Positions 1 to 8,372 of a DNA stretch of 30,724 nt are shown piece by piece. The position numbers were made by a program, and so were the translations under genes. Position 1 is the first letter of the stretch. Each line of letters begins with the position of its first letter. The notes under the pieces were generated by a model. That model made no database searches and had not been told where the DNA came from. It saw only the letters and a list, made by a program, of their open reading frames with translations. The DNA is taken from positions 1 to 30,724 of the IMG/VR virus record IMGVR_UViG_3300035688_000172. One strand, written 5' to 3'. Source of the stretch: a virus.

Positions 1-1562
1 TAGCTCAACTCAAGCGCAGACTTGGGTACTTTATCTCCAGGTAGGTCCGCCATCACAGAGGTGATGGCATCTTTCTCAGCCTGCGTGACGTCCGGACGCT
101 TAAGCTCCTGCTCAAGATGCTGCCGGGGCACGTCCACCATCTTGGGGGGAAGCCTCTCCAGCACCTTGCTCTTGTACTTGTCCTCAGGCACAGGCGCATG
201 AATAGGTTCACTTGCTGCCTTACCCGACATGCGGTATGCTGGCGACCACGCCTTGATTTCCTCTGGCTTAACGTCTAGCGATCCACCTTCAGACAGATGT
301 GCTAGGGGGTCCATATCTCTCCGCTGTTCAGCGGAGAGGTTAGACCTACGCTCTACATTCCGCGCCATAGCCTCGCCAGGAAGCTTCATGTACGCATCAA
401 GAGCCTCCTCCTCGCTGAGCGGCACATGCCCCTCAGCTCGCTTAAGCACAGTGTCCCCGAATCTACGAAGGCTAGCAGCCTCTCCCGGCCTGCCTGCGCG
501 GTCAATGATGTCCGGCGCTGTGGCAGATACATCAGCTAGCGACCCCGCGTGCTTATTGTCAGCGACAACCCGGCGCAAAGCCTCTTCAGGGCCTATCCTA
601 TGTTCAGCCATGTATTCTTTAACTGCCGCAGCAGTGTGGAACGCATTAGCATTTTGCTTGAGATCTTTGCCCAAAGACAAAGATCTATCTTGAATCTCTC
701 TAGCATTTCCCCCGTATCCATGTCCCTCACGTGCCTGCACAGCATGCTCAAGCTCATGCAGCAGGTGTTGACGCAAGAGCGCGGGACGATTAGCTGTGAG
801 TGCGTTAACCCGGATCGTATTCGTCTCTTTGTCGAAGGATGCTCCTAGCGTCTTAGGGTCAGTAACGACCTTGATGTCTTTAAGGTGCGGGTACTGCTCA
901 AACACTTTGTCGTGACTAATCACGTCTGTAAGCGGAAACGTCTCTTCCTTAGCATTAGAGACAGCTAGCTTAGACACCGTGGCGCCAGAGTCGTCAATCT
1001 CAAACTTCCACTTCTTGTCTGCAGGATCAAACATCCACCCTGTTTGCTTTCTAATCCTGTCATTCTCTCCACGATTAAGCTGCGGGATTGGGAGAACTGC
1101 CTCGCGTTTGGCGTCTTCAAGCTTGACTAAGTCAGCAAATCTAGCTTGAGTTCCACCAAATATGCCGCGCTGAGCACTCCGGGCGCCTATAGGAGTACTC
1201 GCAGCCTCCATAAGCATCTGTCCCCCCACTTTAGCGGCGCCCCTGGAGGCCTTAAGTGCTGGCGCCGTGGCCGGTAGTGCACCAAAAACGGCGCCAACCG
1301 TCTCAGGTTTGGCCTGTAGGGTCTCTCCCTTGCCTTGCGTGAGATCTTCCCCATATGCGATGCGCTTTGCCGTCGTTGCCATGTCAGGCAAGAACATCCA
1401 ATCAGCAGCTAGATTTCCCAACTTGTTAGCTGCGACGTCTCCCAAGTCTTCGCCCTTAGACCCAAGACTCCTTAGCATCTTGTCTGCAGACTCAATGCCT
1501 TCCCCTAACTTTTCAGCTAGGGGATGCTTTGGCTTCCACTCGGAAAAGTATTGCTCAGGCAT
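1..1562 (-). CDS. Large polyvalent protein with HExxH metallopeptidase-like domain (LPD type), C-terminus outside window
   Basis: An open frame of 520 codons runs from ATG at 1562 to the left edge without a stop, so the gene is partial. The first 130 residues are Ala/Gly-rich and low in complexity. From about residue 175 the pattern (GWMFDP, KWKFEIDD) and then HELEHAVQAREG at 269-280 and PGEAMARNVE at 396-405 match the large polyvalent protein-associated domains of phage and mobile-element proteins. HELEH gives two likely zinc-ligand histidines, and Glu398 may be the third ligand. The start follows the stop of the PurD-like gene by two bases and has no clear Shine-Dalgarno, so translational coupling is likely. 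By position it belongs with the DNA-ejection proteins and may enter the host with the DNA, which is inference. The exact LPD subfamily is uncertain. Confidence 0.75.
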   Translation of the reverse strand, partial: MPEQYFSEWKPKHPLAEKLGEGIESADKMLRSLGSKGEDLGDVAANKLGNLAADWMFLPDMATTAKRIAYGEDLTQGKGETLQAKPETVGAVFGALPATAPALKASRGAAKVGGQMLMEAASTPIGARSAQRGIFGGTQARFADLVKLEDAKREAVLPIPQLNRGENDRIRKQTGWMFDPADKKWKFEIDDSGATVSKLAVSNAKEETFPLTDVISHDKVFEQYPHLKDIKVVTDPKTLGASFDKETNTIRVNALTANRPALLRQHLLHELEHAVQAREGHGYGGNAREIQDRSLSLGKDLKQNANAFHTAAAVKEYMAEHRIGPEEALRRVVADNKHAGSLADVSATAPDIIDRAGRPGEAASLRRFGDTVLKRAEGHVPLSEEEALDAYMKLPGEAMARNVERRSNLSAEQRRDMDPLAHLSEGGSLDVKPEEIKAWSPAYRMSGKAASEPIHAPVPEDKYKSKVLERLPPKMVDVPRQHLEQELKRPDVTQAEKDAITSVMADLPGDKVPKSALELS

Positions 1563-1564
1563 GG

Positions 1565-2878
1565 CTAGTAGTTCGCGTGCAGAGCGTATCCCAGGGCATG
1601 AAGCTTAGGCAACTGCTCTTTCAGCGTCTCGCCAATATCATCACGAACAATGGCGTTGGACACCTGTAGATCTTTAGTGGTCTTGTAGGCTCGTTTCGCG
1701 GCTTGAGACACGGACTTTCCATACCCTGTCACCACAGCCACATAGTTCCCCGCAGTAGCCCACATCTCCTTGTCTACAACTCCGACACCATCAGGCCCAG
1801 GATGGGGAAGCTTCATTTTCTGCATAGCCTGCGGATGTAGACTATGTGCATTGCCCTTATTCACTCCGTAGACAGGCACTCCAAGCGATGCTTGCTTGTC
1901 TGGATTTTCATGTGGGAAGTGATCGTGGGCAAGCACTAAACAGACTCCAATGTCCTCACTGAAGGACGTGGTGTCCTTGCCATCCATCGCGTCCCTCATC
2001 CAGGATATAGGATCGCCTTGGGTTGCTCCAAGCATCATGTTAGCGATAGGCCACCCCAAGCGACACGTCCACTCTGTCGGCCAAGGCTTGCCCTTGTCAT
2101 CAATGATGAAGCCAAGCGCAGTATCCCCACGATGTCCTAAAGCCAGAAGCTTCTTCTCAAGCTTTCCTAACGTCTCAGTGCCGAGCTTCGACGTCTCTGT
2201 GAAGTAGGCAACTGTCCCCATTTCGCCCGTATTCGGACCATAGTTACTCGGCATCAATTTCTTATGCTCGAAACTCTCATTCCATTGCCCCACCCACCCA
2301 GACTTGCCAAGGAAGCGGGACACCCCCATCTCAATGCCATCAATGAAAGTCTGTAGCATGACCTCTCCCTTTGGGGGAGGGGTGCGGCGTATCCAAGCAA
2401 CTAAGTCTGCGGGCGACTTGCTGACATAAGTCAGCGCCTTGTCCTCATTATCCCCAAGCGTTTTGAAGACAAAGCGCTCGTCCGCCTTAGTGACATGACG
2501 CTCAGCTTCCTGCATTGTCTTGAATGTCTTGTACGGAGCACACTCAATGCCTACGGACTCAAGAAGTTTCATCCCACTGGCGCGGGAAATCTCTAGTCCT
2601 GCTGAGGCGGGGCTAGGCGCAAAGAAAGGCATGCCCCTCTTGGCAAAGAACTCCATCTTGGGGATGTAGTCGTCGTTCGACGTTGAAATTCTTAGATCGG
2701 CCCATGCAACATGGGGGATCCAAGCGTCTACCTTCTCGACACCCTTAACGCCCAGACCCGTCTCTTTAGAAATAGAGGGCTTCGGCTTAATAAACCAGCG
2801 TACCTGATGTCCTGCCTCGTACGCCCGAAGCGCGAATGAGAGGCCCACCCCATCCTGGTCAACGATCAGGACCTTCAT
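1565..2878 (-). CDS. PurD-like ATP-grasp ligase (phosphoribosylamine-glycine ligase family), substrate unknown
   Basis: The 437-residue protein starts at the second in-frame ATG (2878), which has GGAGG seven bases upstream; it overlaps the previous gene by 20 bases. Residues 1-30 look like the N-terminal domain of PurD/GARS (MKVLIVDQDG, then AYEAGHQVRWF). Residues 100-275 read as an ATP-grasp core: SGMKLLESVGI, FVFKTLGDN, VMLQTFIDGIEM, HKKLMPSNYGPNTGEMG (compare the GPNTGGMG of PurD) and PTEWTCRLGWP (compare EFNxRFGDPE). In that last motif Glu269 and Arg273 are kept, but the usual Asn is Thr271 and DPE is WPI, so metal binding and substrate may differ from true PurD. PurD makes glycinamide ribonucleotide; no other purine gene is here. 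Its place among ejection-protein genes suggests a virion-linked or different ligase role, which is inference. Confidence 0.75.
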   Translation of the reverse strand: MKVLIVDQDGVGLSFALRAYEAGHQVRWFIKPKPSISKETGLGVKGVEKVDAWIPHVAWADLRISTSNDDYIPKMEFFAKRGMPFFAPSPASAGLEISRASGMKLLESVGIECAPYKTFKTMQEAERHVTKADERFVFKTLGDNEDKALTYVSKSPADLVAWIRRTPPPKGEVMLQTFIDGIEMGVSRFLGKSGWVGQWNESFEHKKLMPSNYGPNTGEMGTVAYFTETSKLGTETLGKLEKKLLALGHRGDTALGFIIDDKGKPWPTEWTCRLGWPIANMMLGATQGDPISWMRDAMDGKDTTSFSEDIGVCLVLAHDHFPHENPDKQASLGVPVYGVNKGNAHSLHPQAMQKMKLPHPGPDGVGVVDKEMWATAGNYVAVVTGYGKSVSQAAKRAYKTTKDLQVSNAIVRDDIGETLKEQLPKLHALGYALHANY

Positions 2879-4700
2879 CTTGTGGCCTCCATGGCGTATT
2901 CTGTGCGGCACCCATTGTCAGTGCTCCGGTCGCGGCCTGAGCCTTACCCTTAGCCGTAGGGCGATCGCTAGGTTTGACAAAGTGTTTCTGGTATGTGTCA
3001 CTAGCAGCAATTTTTCGCGCAACAGGACCAGTCATCGCGCCTAAGACGCCCGCAGTCTTAATGGCCCCATGTCCTTTAAGTGCGGCAGCGCCCATAGAGA
3101 ATCCAGCCCTAGCAGTATCGCTCATCTTAATTTCAGAGGCAGGAATCATACCCTCAGTGCTGCGAACTACATTACCCTTCATCGAGTTTGCTGCCTTAGC
3201 GATGGTAAGCAACTCACCGCTCATCTTCTTACCGTTTTTGAAATCAGTCTTAATCTTGGATGCGTTTACTTTCCCAGTTTCAAGGTTAGTGTACCGCTCA
3301 ACATCTGCAATCTTGGCAAGTGCTTCTCTAGCAGCTTGAAGACGCGGGATGACGTCGTGAGAGATATCAGGCCGACGCTTGGCTGCTTGCGTCAGTTGCC
3401 TATCCATCATGTCTTGGATCGCAGAGGCGGCTTTCAGCCTAGCGTGCGCTAGGTCTACTTGCGATTCCCCAATCATGTTCTTGCGTGAAAGGTCATGCCG
3501 TGCCTCACTGCGTAGCTTCTTCATCATGTCAAGAAGTACGTCAGGCGGGGCAGTCTTCATCTTAGTGATGGTGCCCTGTAGCCTAGAGAGCTCGGGGTCA
3601 ATTTGCCACTCTGGCGAGTATTGCTGAATTCTCCGATCTTTCTTGCTTAGGTCGTTGACTGCATCAATGACCTTCTTGTCTATCGTATGGTAGCCCTTGA
3701 TGTCCCGCAATTCTTGATAGACCGCATTGTGCGGTGCCTCTTTCGCAGCAATCGTGTCCGCATTTATGACCTCATCTACTGCAAAGCCCCCGTGCTTACG
3801 CATGAGTCGGTCAGACGTCGTTTGGTTTTCTAGTGTTATCTTGTTCTTAAGCTCGGGCTCCTTAGCGAGCGAAAGCATGGTCTGCCCCTCGGGCATTCCT
3901 TTATACCCCGCATCCATGGCCTCTTTAATGGCAGCGTCATGCTGAGGTAATGCACGCGCAGGTCCGCGATCAGCAGCCTTAGCCACAGACTTAGCTTTGA
4001 GCAGCCCTGCGATGGATGCGGCTCCCTCACCTCCCGCCTCCCCTATGGCGCGGCCAGCTTCCTCGTTTCCAGCAAGGCGTCCGTACAGCGCACCCTCTGC
4101 TCCACCTATGGTCTTCGCAACTGCTATAGGAGCACCTAGAACTTGAGTGGTGTACTTGCCCATCGGGGTTCTGGGCTCATACTCAGTAAATTTACGCGCA
4201 CCCTCCACTACGTCCGCTCCCGCTTGCAGTGCTGTGTCTGCTGACTCACCTCCAAGCAGGTAGCCGCCCGCCGCACGTCCAGCCCCGGCAAGCCCGCCTC
4301 CTATAGCGCCCGCCGCGCCCGCTACGCCCGCTCCTACGCCCTCAACAATACCACCTAGGCCCTTACCCCCTGCCAGGGTTTTTAAGCCCTCCCAGGGCGT
4401 CTGAGAGCCTTTAGGCGCCTCGTCTGTAAGCTCCTTGGGAGGCGTAAGGCTTTCAGACAACGTGCTGCTAAGGTCAGAGATTAACTTCCTGCCCGTGGCT
4501 GGCACATCAAGAATCTCTTTCTTAGCCCTAGCTAAGAACCCCGGCTTTTCCTCGGGTGGAGAGGGGCGCACGAATCCACGACCAGCGCCAGCAGACTTCG
4601 GTGTAACCGAAGTTCCCGCCGCAATCTCCCAGGGCTCTTTACTGGCCGGGTCGGGCGTATCTTCTCCCCCGCCTGCCGCGACTTCCCAGGGCTCTTTCAT
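2859..4700 (-). CDS. Putative virion or DNA-ejection protein, 613 aa
   Basis: I chose ATG 4700 because it overlaps the stop of the preceding gene by one base (TGATG) and starts with KEPWEVAAG, which is repeated almost exactly about 18 residues later (KEPWEIAAG). Such N-terminal PWE-AA repeats are seen in large phage virion proteins. A long Gly/Ala-rich hydrophobic stretch lies at about residues 105-230 and could insert in or line a membrane. The second half is charged and mostly helical-looking (KKVIDAVNDLSKKDRR, ARHDLSRKN). No enzyme motif was recognised. Gene order (adaptors, then this group) and composition suggest one of the internal proteins ejected with the genome, as with gp7/gp16/gp20 of P22, but no sequence identity to those is claimed. 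Confidence 0.6.
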   Translation of the reverse strand: MKEPWEVAAGGGEDTPDPASKEPWEIAAGTSVTPKSAGAGRGFVRPSPPEEKPGFLARAKKEILDVPATGRKLISDLSSTLSESLTPPKELTDEAPKGSQTPWEGLKTLAGGKGLGGIVEGVGAGVAGAAGAIGGGLAGAGRAAGGYLLGGESADTALQAGADVVEGARKFTEYEPRTPMGKYTTQVLGAPIAVAKTIGGAEGALYGRLAGNEEAGRAIGEAGGEGAASIAGLLKAKSVAKAADRGPARALPQHDAAIKEAMDAGYKGMPEGQTMLSLAKEPELKNKITLENQTTSDRLMRKHGGFAVDEVINADTIAAKEAPHNAVYQELRDIKGYHTIDKKVIDAVNDLSKKDRRIQQYSPEWQIDPELSRLQGTITKMKTAPPDVLLDMMKKLRSEARHDLSRKNMIGESQVDLAHARLKAASAIQDMMDRQLTQAAKRRPDISHDVIPRLQAAREALAKIADVERYTNLETGKVNASKIKTDFKNGKKMSGELLTIAKAANSMKGNVVRSTEGMIPASEIKMSDTARAGFSMGAAALKGHGAIKTAGVLGAMTGPVARKIAASDTYQKHFVKPSDRPTAKGKAQAATGALTMGAAQNTPWRPQDEGPDR

Positions 4701-6589
4701 CAAAGTTTCTCCCAATTCGCCTTATTCTTAGCGATGCCACCCTTAAAGATTTTTCCGTTGAATACATCTCCAACCTGTGCTTTCCCGGCAGCTAGGTCAG
4801 CCTCTGAGATCTCAACTAGCGTGCGCTGAGTTTTCTGGCTGTGCCTAATTTCTCGCACATCATTCCAAGCACGTTCCTTTTCTAGAGGATCTTTAGCTTC
4901 GTTGTATGCTGCGAGCTTCTTGGGCATCTCCTTCTCTTGTATCGCCTTAGCATCAGCATCCCGCGCCTTTTGTTCGCTGTCAGAAACCTTACGGTCGGTT
5001 AGGGACGTGCCGCCAGTAGAGGTAGTGGGTGACGGCTCGCTAGATTTCTTAGTTGGGAGTGTAGAGAGATTAGAGAGGGTAGTGATTTCTTCTTCAGTTG
5101 CCTTCTTACGAATGTCAAACAGCTTAGGCAACACATCCTTAAGCTTTGCAACCTGAGCCAGAGTAGGCTTCTCTGGCATGTCTTTTTCAGCCAACTGCAA
5201 AAAAGACACGGGCGTACCCGATGCTCCGGTAACACCTGAATATACCCGCGCAGAACTTTCTACCAAGTCCTTGTATGCCTGCGCAATGCCGATGTAGTCT
5301 GGATCACCAAGCCAATCAGTCTTTTGTGACGACCAAAATTGGTCCCACTTAGGAGAACCAGAAAGCTTTGCTTTCCTAATCTCGTCCTCCATAACATTAA
5401 GCACGCCCTTTACGTTCTTTTCCCCAGAGCTAATCTGTGCATGTTGCGTTGTAAGCCTCTTAATCCCTTCCTGAGAGGTCTTTACCATGTTCGCAAGCTG
5501 CACGGCCTCATTTGGATCCATACCAGCCTCAATCTTTGCCTTCACAGCCAAAGCATTAAGCCGCATTCTCGCAGGAGCAACTGCGGCGCCAGCACCAAGG
5601 GCAGGCATCTTTCCAGTAAGCGCCATTTCCTTAGCTTGGAATAGTTCTTCCGCTGTGGGGGGCTTTTTATCAAAGTCCATCGCAGTGTCAATAACCGACT
5701 GAGGCAGAATCTTTGGCGTGGCTCCAATGGAGGTCGCCCCATCTGGAATTCTAGGAATCTCTACGAGCTCACCAGAGGCCGCGCTCTTACGATAGTATTT
5801 TCCGTAGGGAGTAGAAATGTACGAGTCCGGATCATTCGGCACAGTATACATCTTAGAGCCCTTGGAAACTCCACCAGAAAGAATATCTGCTTCCGCAGTG
5901 TCTTTCGCTGCCTTAGCCTCGTACTCTTTAGTCTTCGCAATGCGCTCGGCATTAAGAACCCTGCTTACTTCCTCCTTAGAGTTAGCCACCCATCCATGAA
6001 TTAGATGCGTAGGAGCATTCTCCAAGTCCTGAATAAGTTGAGGAGGGGTGAGGGGTGCACCAGTCGGACCCTTCATTGCGCTATATTTCTTAGCTAGAAG
6101 TCCAGCCTTTGCTTTGAGATTTGCGTCCGCCATCTCGGGGTTTTGCTTGTATTCCGCAGTGTGCGCCTCATCAATAGCCCGTAGCTCGCTAACCATAGGC
6201 TCAATGGCCTTCGCATACTCCCCCCGTTGAGCATCATTCAAGTTAAGGATAGCTTGCTGATTTGCCACTGCATTTTGCTGAATCTTAGCTGCGTGGTCCG
6301 CTTGCTTAAGATAGAAGTCTGGACTAGTCTTGCCCTTAATCTTCTCAAGATACTTCTGCGTACCATCAACAGTTGCGAGGTCTACCCCCTCTTCTTGAAG
6401 TGCTGCGTTAGCCGTGCTACGGTCCTGATTAGATCGGTCAAACTCTTGCTGCCTCTCCTGAGCCAAGATCTGTTTTCCCTGCATGTCAAACTTAATCGCT
6501 TGATTCTCAACGGGGGTATTCATCTGCATGGGTCGCCCCGACATGGGCACCCTAGCTGCACTGGAGAGAAGACCAAAGTCAACGGACAT
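4700..6589 (-). CDS. Putative internal virion or ejection protein, 629 aa, helical
   Basis: The start at 6589 has GAGG seven bases upstream and lies four bases after the previous stop. The protein is long, charged and rich in Gln, Ala and Lys, with extended coiled-coil-like stretches (residues about 30-130, 200-240 and 560-600) and no cysteine-rich or hydrophobic domain. A Ser/Thr-rich linker (PTTSTGGTSL) separates the helical body from a basic C-terminal region. I recognise no catalytic motif. Its size, composition and place between the S74-tailed protein and the Gly/Ala-rich protein fit an internal virion protein of a podovirus. It could equally be another minor structural protein. Confidence 0.6.
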   Translation of the reverse strand: MSVDFGLLSSAARVPMSGRPMQMNTPVENQAIKFDMQGKQILAQERQQEFDRSNQDRSTANAALQEEGVDLATVDGTQKYLEKIKGKTSPDFYLKQADHAAKIQQNAVANQQAILNLNDAQRGEYAKAIEPMVSELRAIDEAHTAEYKQNPEMADANLKAKAGLLAKKYSAMKGPTGAPLTPPQLIQDLENAPTHLIHGWVANSKEEVSRVLNAERIAKTKEYEAKAAKDTAEADILSGGVSKGSKMYTVPNDPDSYISTPYGKYYRKSAASGELVEIPRIPDGATSIGATPKILPQSVIDTAMDFDKKPPTAEELFQAKEMALTGKMPALGAGAAVAPARMRLNALAVKAKIEAGMDPNEAVQLANMVKTSQEGIKRLTTQHAQISSGEKNVKGVLNVMEDEIRKAKLSGSPKWDQFWSSQKTDWLGDPDYIGIAQAYKDLVESSARVYSGVTGASGTPVSFLQLAEKDMPEKPTLAQVAKLKDVLPKLFDIRKKATEEEITTLSNLSTLPTKKSSEPSPTTSTGGTSLTDRKVSDSEQKARDADAKAIQEKEMPKKLAAYNEAKDPLEKERAWNDVREIRHSQKTQRTLVEISEADLAAGKAQVGDVFNGKIFKGGIAKNKANWEKL

Positions 6590-6593
6590 GATA

Positions 6594-7490
6594 CTACCTC
6601 ACTTTTCCGTAGTCCACCATACGGTAGCCGTGTGATCCACGCGCTGCCGCTTGCGGCTGCATCTTCTCAACATCCTGTGCCATCACCCCCATCTGCTTAG
6701 GACCACCGCTGCCCCGCATGCGGAAGGTGTAGATCGGCAGACCATCGTGCGTCATGCCGACGTGGGAGATATCTTCCTTAAGCCGCTCGTCAGAGGGCAC
6801 AAACGCAGAGGGGTTATTTTGCGTGCCCTGATACCCATTGGGGTCGCTGCCCATACTCACAGGAGGCACAGTTGCAATCGCAGGCTTAAAGAGGTCTGAC
6901 TGTCCCAAGATGTCACCAAGCTGCCCCATCGTGTTGGTCATGGCATTGCCCTGCCCAATCTGTCCACCCGCCTGTGCGCCCCCCGCAGCATTGACAGCAT
7001 TCGCCTGCGTGGTGGCATTTCCAGTCGCTGCGTTCACGCCAACATTAGCTAGCTTCTGATTAGCGCCAAGTTCCATCTGTTGTTGTTGTTTCCACTGATC
7101 AAATGCCTGACCCTGATACAGCGCAGCATTCTTCTGCCCAAACTCAGTCAAGCCCTGCATCACATTGCTGTTAATGAGCCCACCTTTCGCAGCCGCGCTG
7201 TTCTGAATAGCCTGCTCGCCCTGTTGAAGTGCGTGCTGTTCAGCAGGACTGTTCGTAGCATCAGCCATGCTAAAGCGTTGAGTGGCAAGACCTCCAGGCG
7301 CTACGCTCGCCGCCATGTTGTTGATGCCAGTCTTGCCAGCATCAATATATGGTTGAACTCCCTGTTGATACGTCGCCGCCGCTTGCTTGGCGGCATCGGA
7401 CTGCGTATTCGCAGCCTTTTTGGCTGAATTAGAGCTGATAGCTCCACCAATGACACTTGCGGCGCCTGCCGCGACTGCTGCCCATGCCAT
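6594..7490 (-). CDS. Virion protein with hydrophobic N-terminus and S74-like C-terminal chaperone region
   Basis: ATG 7490 is preferred over ATG 7496 because GGAG lies seven bases before it and it overlaps the upstream stop (TAATG). Residues 1-20 are Ala/Gly-rich and hydrophobic (MAWAAVAAGAASVIGG). Residues 20-150 are Ala/Gln-rich and helical, and about 150-195 are low-complexity Asn/Ala/Gly. From about residue 232 the sequence SDERLKEDISHVG, then PIYTFRM, QMGVMAQDVEKMQPQAA and VDYGKVR matches the intramolecular-chaperone (peptidase S74-like) region found at the end of phage fibres and some DNA-transfer proteins. The family usually uses a Ser-Asp or Ser-Glu start and a dyad for self-cleavage; I cannot tell whether this short version cleaves. 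Position suggests an ejection or tail-tip protein. Confidence 0.7.
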   Translation of the reverse strand: MAWAAVAAGAASVIGGAISSNSAKKAANTQSDAAKQAAATYQQGVQPYIDAGKTGINNMAASVAPGGLATQRFSMADATNSPAEQHALQQGEQAIQNSAAAKGGLINSNVMQGLTEFGQKNAALYQGQAFDQWKQQQQMELGANQKLANVGVNAATGNATTQANAVNAAGGAQAGGQIGQGNAMTNTMGQLGDILGQSDLFKPAIATVPPVSMGSDPNGYQGTQNNPSAFVPSDERLKEDISHVGMTHDGLPIYTFRMRGSGGPKQMGVMAQDVEKMQPQAAARGSHGYRMVDYGKVR

Positions 7491-7969
7491 TAGCATTCTC
7501 CTTCAAGAAGTGGGACGGGGTCTGCCATCCCTAGTTCAGTGTACGACTTCGCAATGTTGAAGTCTTCAAGCTTTGCCAGATCTTGAATATTCTCTGGATT
7601 CGTATGGATGCACGACCACACAGTATCCTCAAGGGCAATGATCGCACGCTTAGTGCCGCTGGGAGACATAAACATCTTGTGCCCCTCAATGACTTGGTAG
7701 GGCTCAAATTCGGTCACTACAGCCACCTTGCCCGAAGATATAATGCTGGCGTGCTCATGCTTGTGAATCTTACCAATGTAGGTGTGTCCCTTCTGTAGCC
7801 ACACCTTACGAATGTAGACTCCCGGAGCAAACATATGCTCCGTAGGAAGCTCCGTATAGTGGTCCGCAAGCTTGAACATTTCGCGCTCAAGCAGACATAT
7901 TTTGGCTCTAATGTCATAGGGCGTAACCCCCACCATATTCAGTGCCGAGAATAGTTCTAATTGTAGCAT
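7490..7969 (-). CDS. Cupin-fold protein, 159 aa
   Basis: ATG 7969 lies just past the stop of the upstream gene (7971) and gives a 159-residue protein; no strong Shine-Dalgarno is visible, so coupling is likely. The centre reads as a single cupin: VYIRKVWLQKGHTYIGKIHKHEH (about 51-73), a turn with SSGKVAVVTE, then GHKMFMSPSGTKRAIIALEDTVWSCIHTNP. The His cluster at 69, 71 and 73 and His122 could bind a metal. Small cupins of this kind are found near tail genes of several podoviruses, with unknown role; a structural or glycan-binding role is possible. Function is not assigned. Confidence 0.65.
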   Translation of the reverse strand: MLQLELFSALNMVGVTPYDIRAKICLLEREMFKLADHYTELPTEHMFAPGVYIRKVWLQKGHTYIGKIHKHEHASIISSGKVAVVTEFEPYQVIEGHKMFMSPSGTKRAIIALEDTVWSCIHTNPENIQDLAKLEDFNIAKSYTELGMADPVPLLEGEC

Positions 7970-7970
7970 G

Positions 7971-8372
7971 CTACGCCAGCCTATACCAAGTAAGATTTGT
8001 CTTCGAAAAGTAGTACGCGATGCACACGCCTGCAACTCCAGCAGTGGGGGCGTTCTTTATCGTGTACGCTGACGTGAGTGTAAGCGCCGTGATGGTTTGC
8101 GTGCTTGCAATATAGATTCGTTGCCCATCAACGGGGTATGCAGGGAGCGCGACAGTAGCAGCAGCGATAACGCCAGCCGCATCTATCTGTAGTATTTCAG
8201 TGTTTGCTGGAAATTGGAGTGGGTAGCTAGGCGAAAGTGTATAGAAATACTTGGCATAGTTCTGTACTGCGAATATAGAAAAGAAGACCTGGTTAAACCA
8301 CTTCTTCCAGGCAGCATTAAACTCTTTGTCTTGCCCTAGCACTAGCGCGTCGATAGGTGGAGGAAAGATCAT
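7971..8372 (-). CDS. Small putative tail-associated protein, 133 aa
   Basis: The start overlaps the stop of the gp10-like gene (ATGA). The N-terminus carries an aromatic, amphipathic stretch (AAWKKWFNQVFFSIFAV, about 20-36), and the rest is a Thr/Ala/Val-rich beta-strand pattern (IDAAGVIAAATVALP, YIASTQTITALTLTSAYT). This layout, with a short anchor followed by beta structure, resembles small fibre or plug proteins near the P22-like adaptor genes. No family is recognised with certainty. Confidence 0.55.
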   Translation of the reverse strand: MIFPPPIDALVLGQDKEFNAAWKKWFNQVFFSIFAVQNYAKYFYTLSPSYPLQFPANTEILQIDAAGVIAAATVALPAYPVDGQRIYIASTQTITALTLTSAYTIKNAPTAGVAGVCIAYYFSKTNLTWYRLA

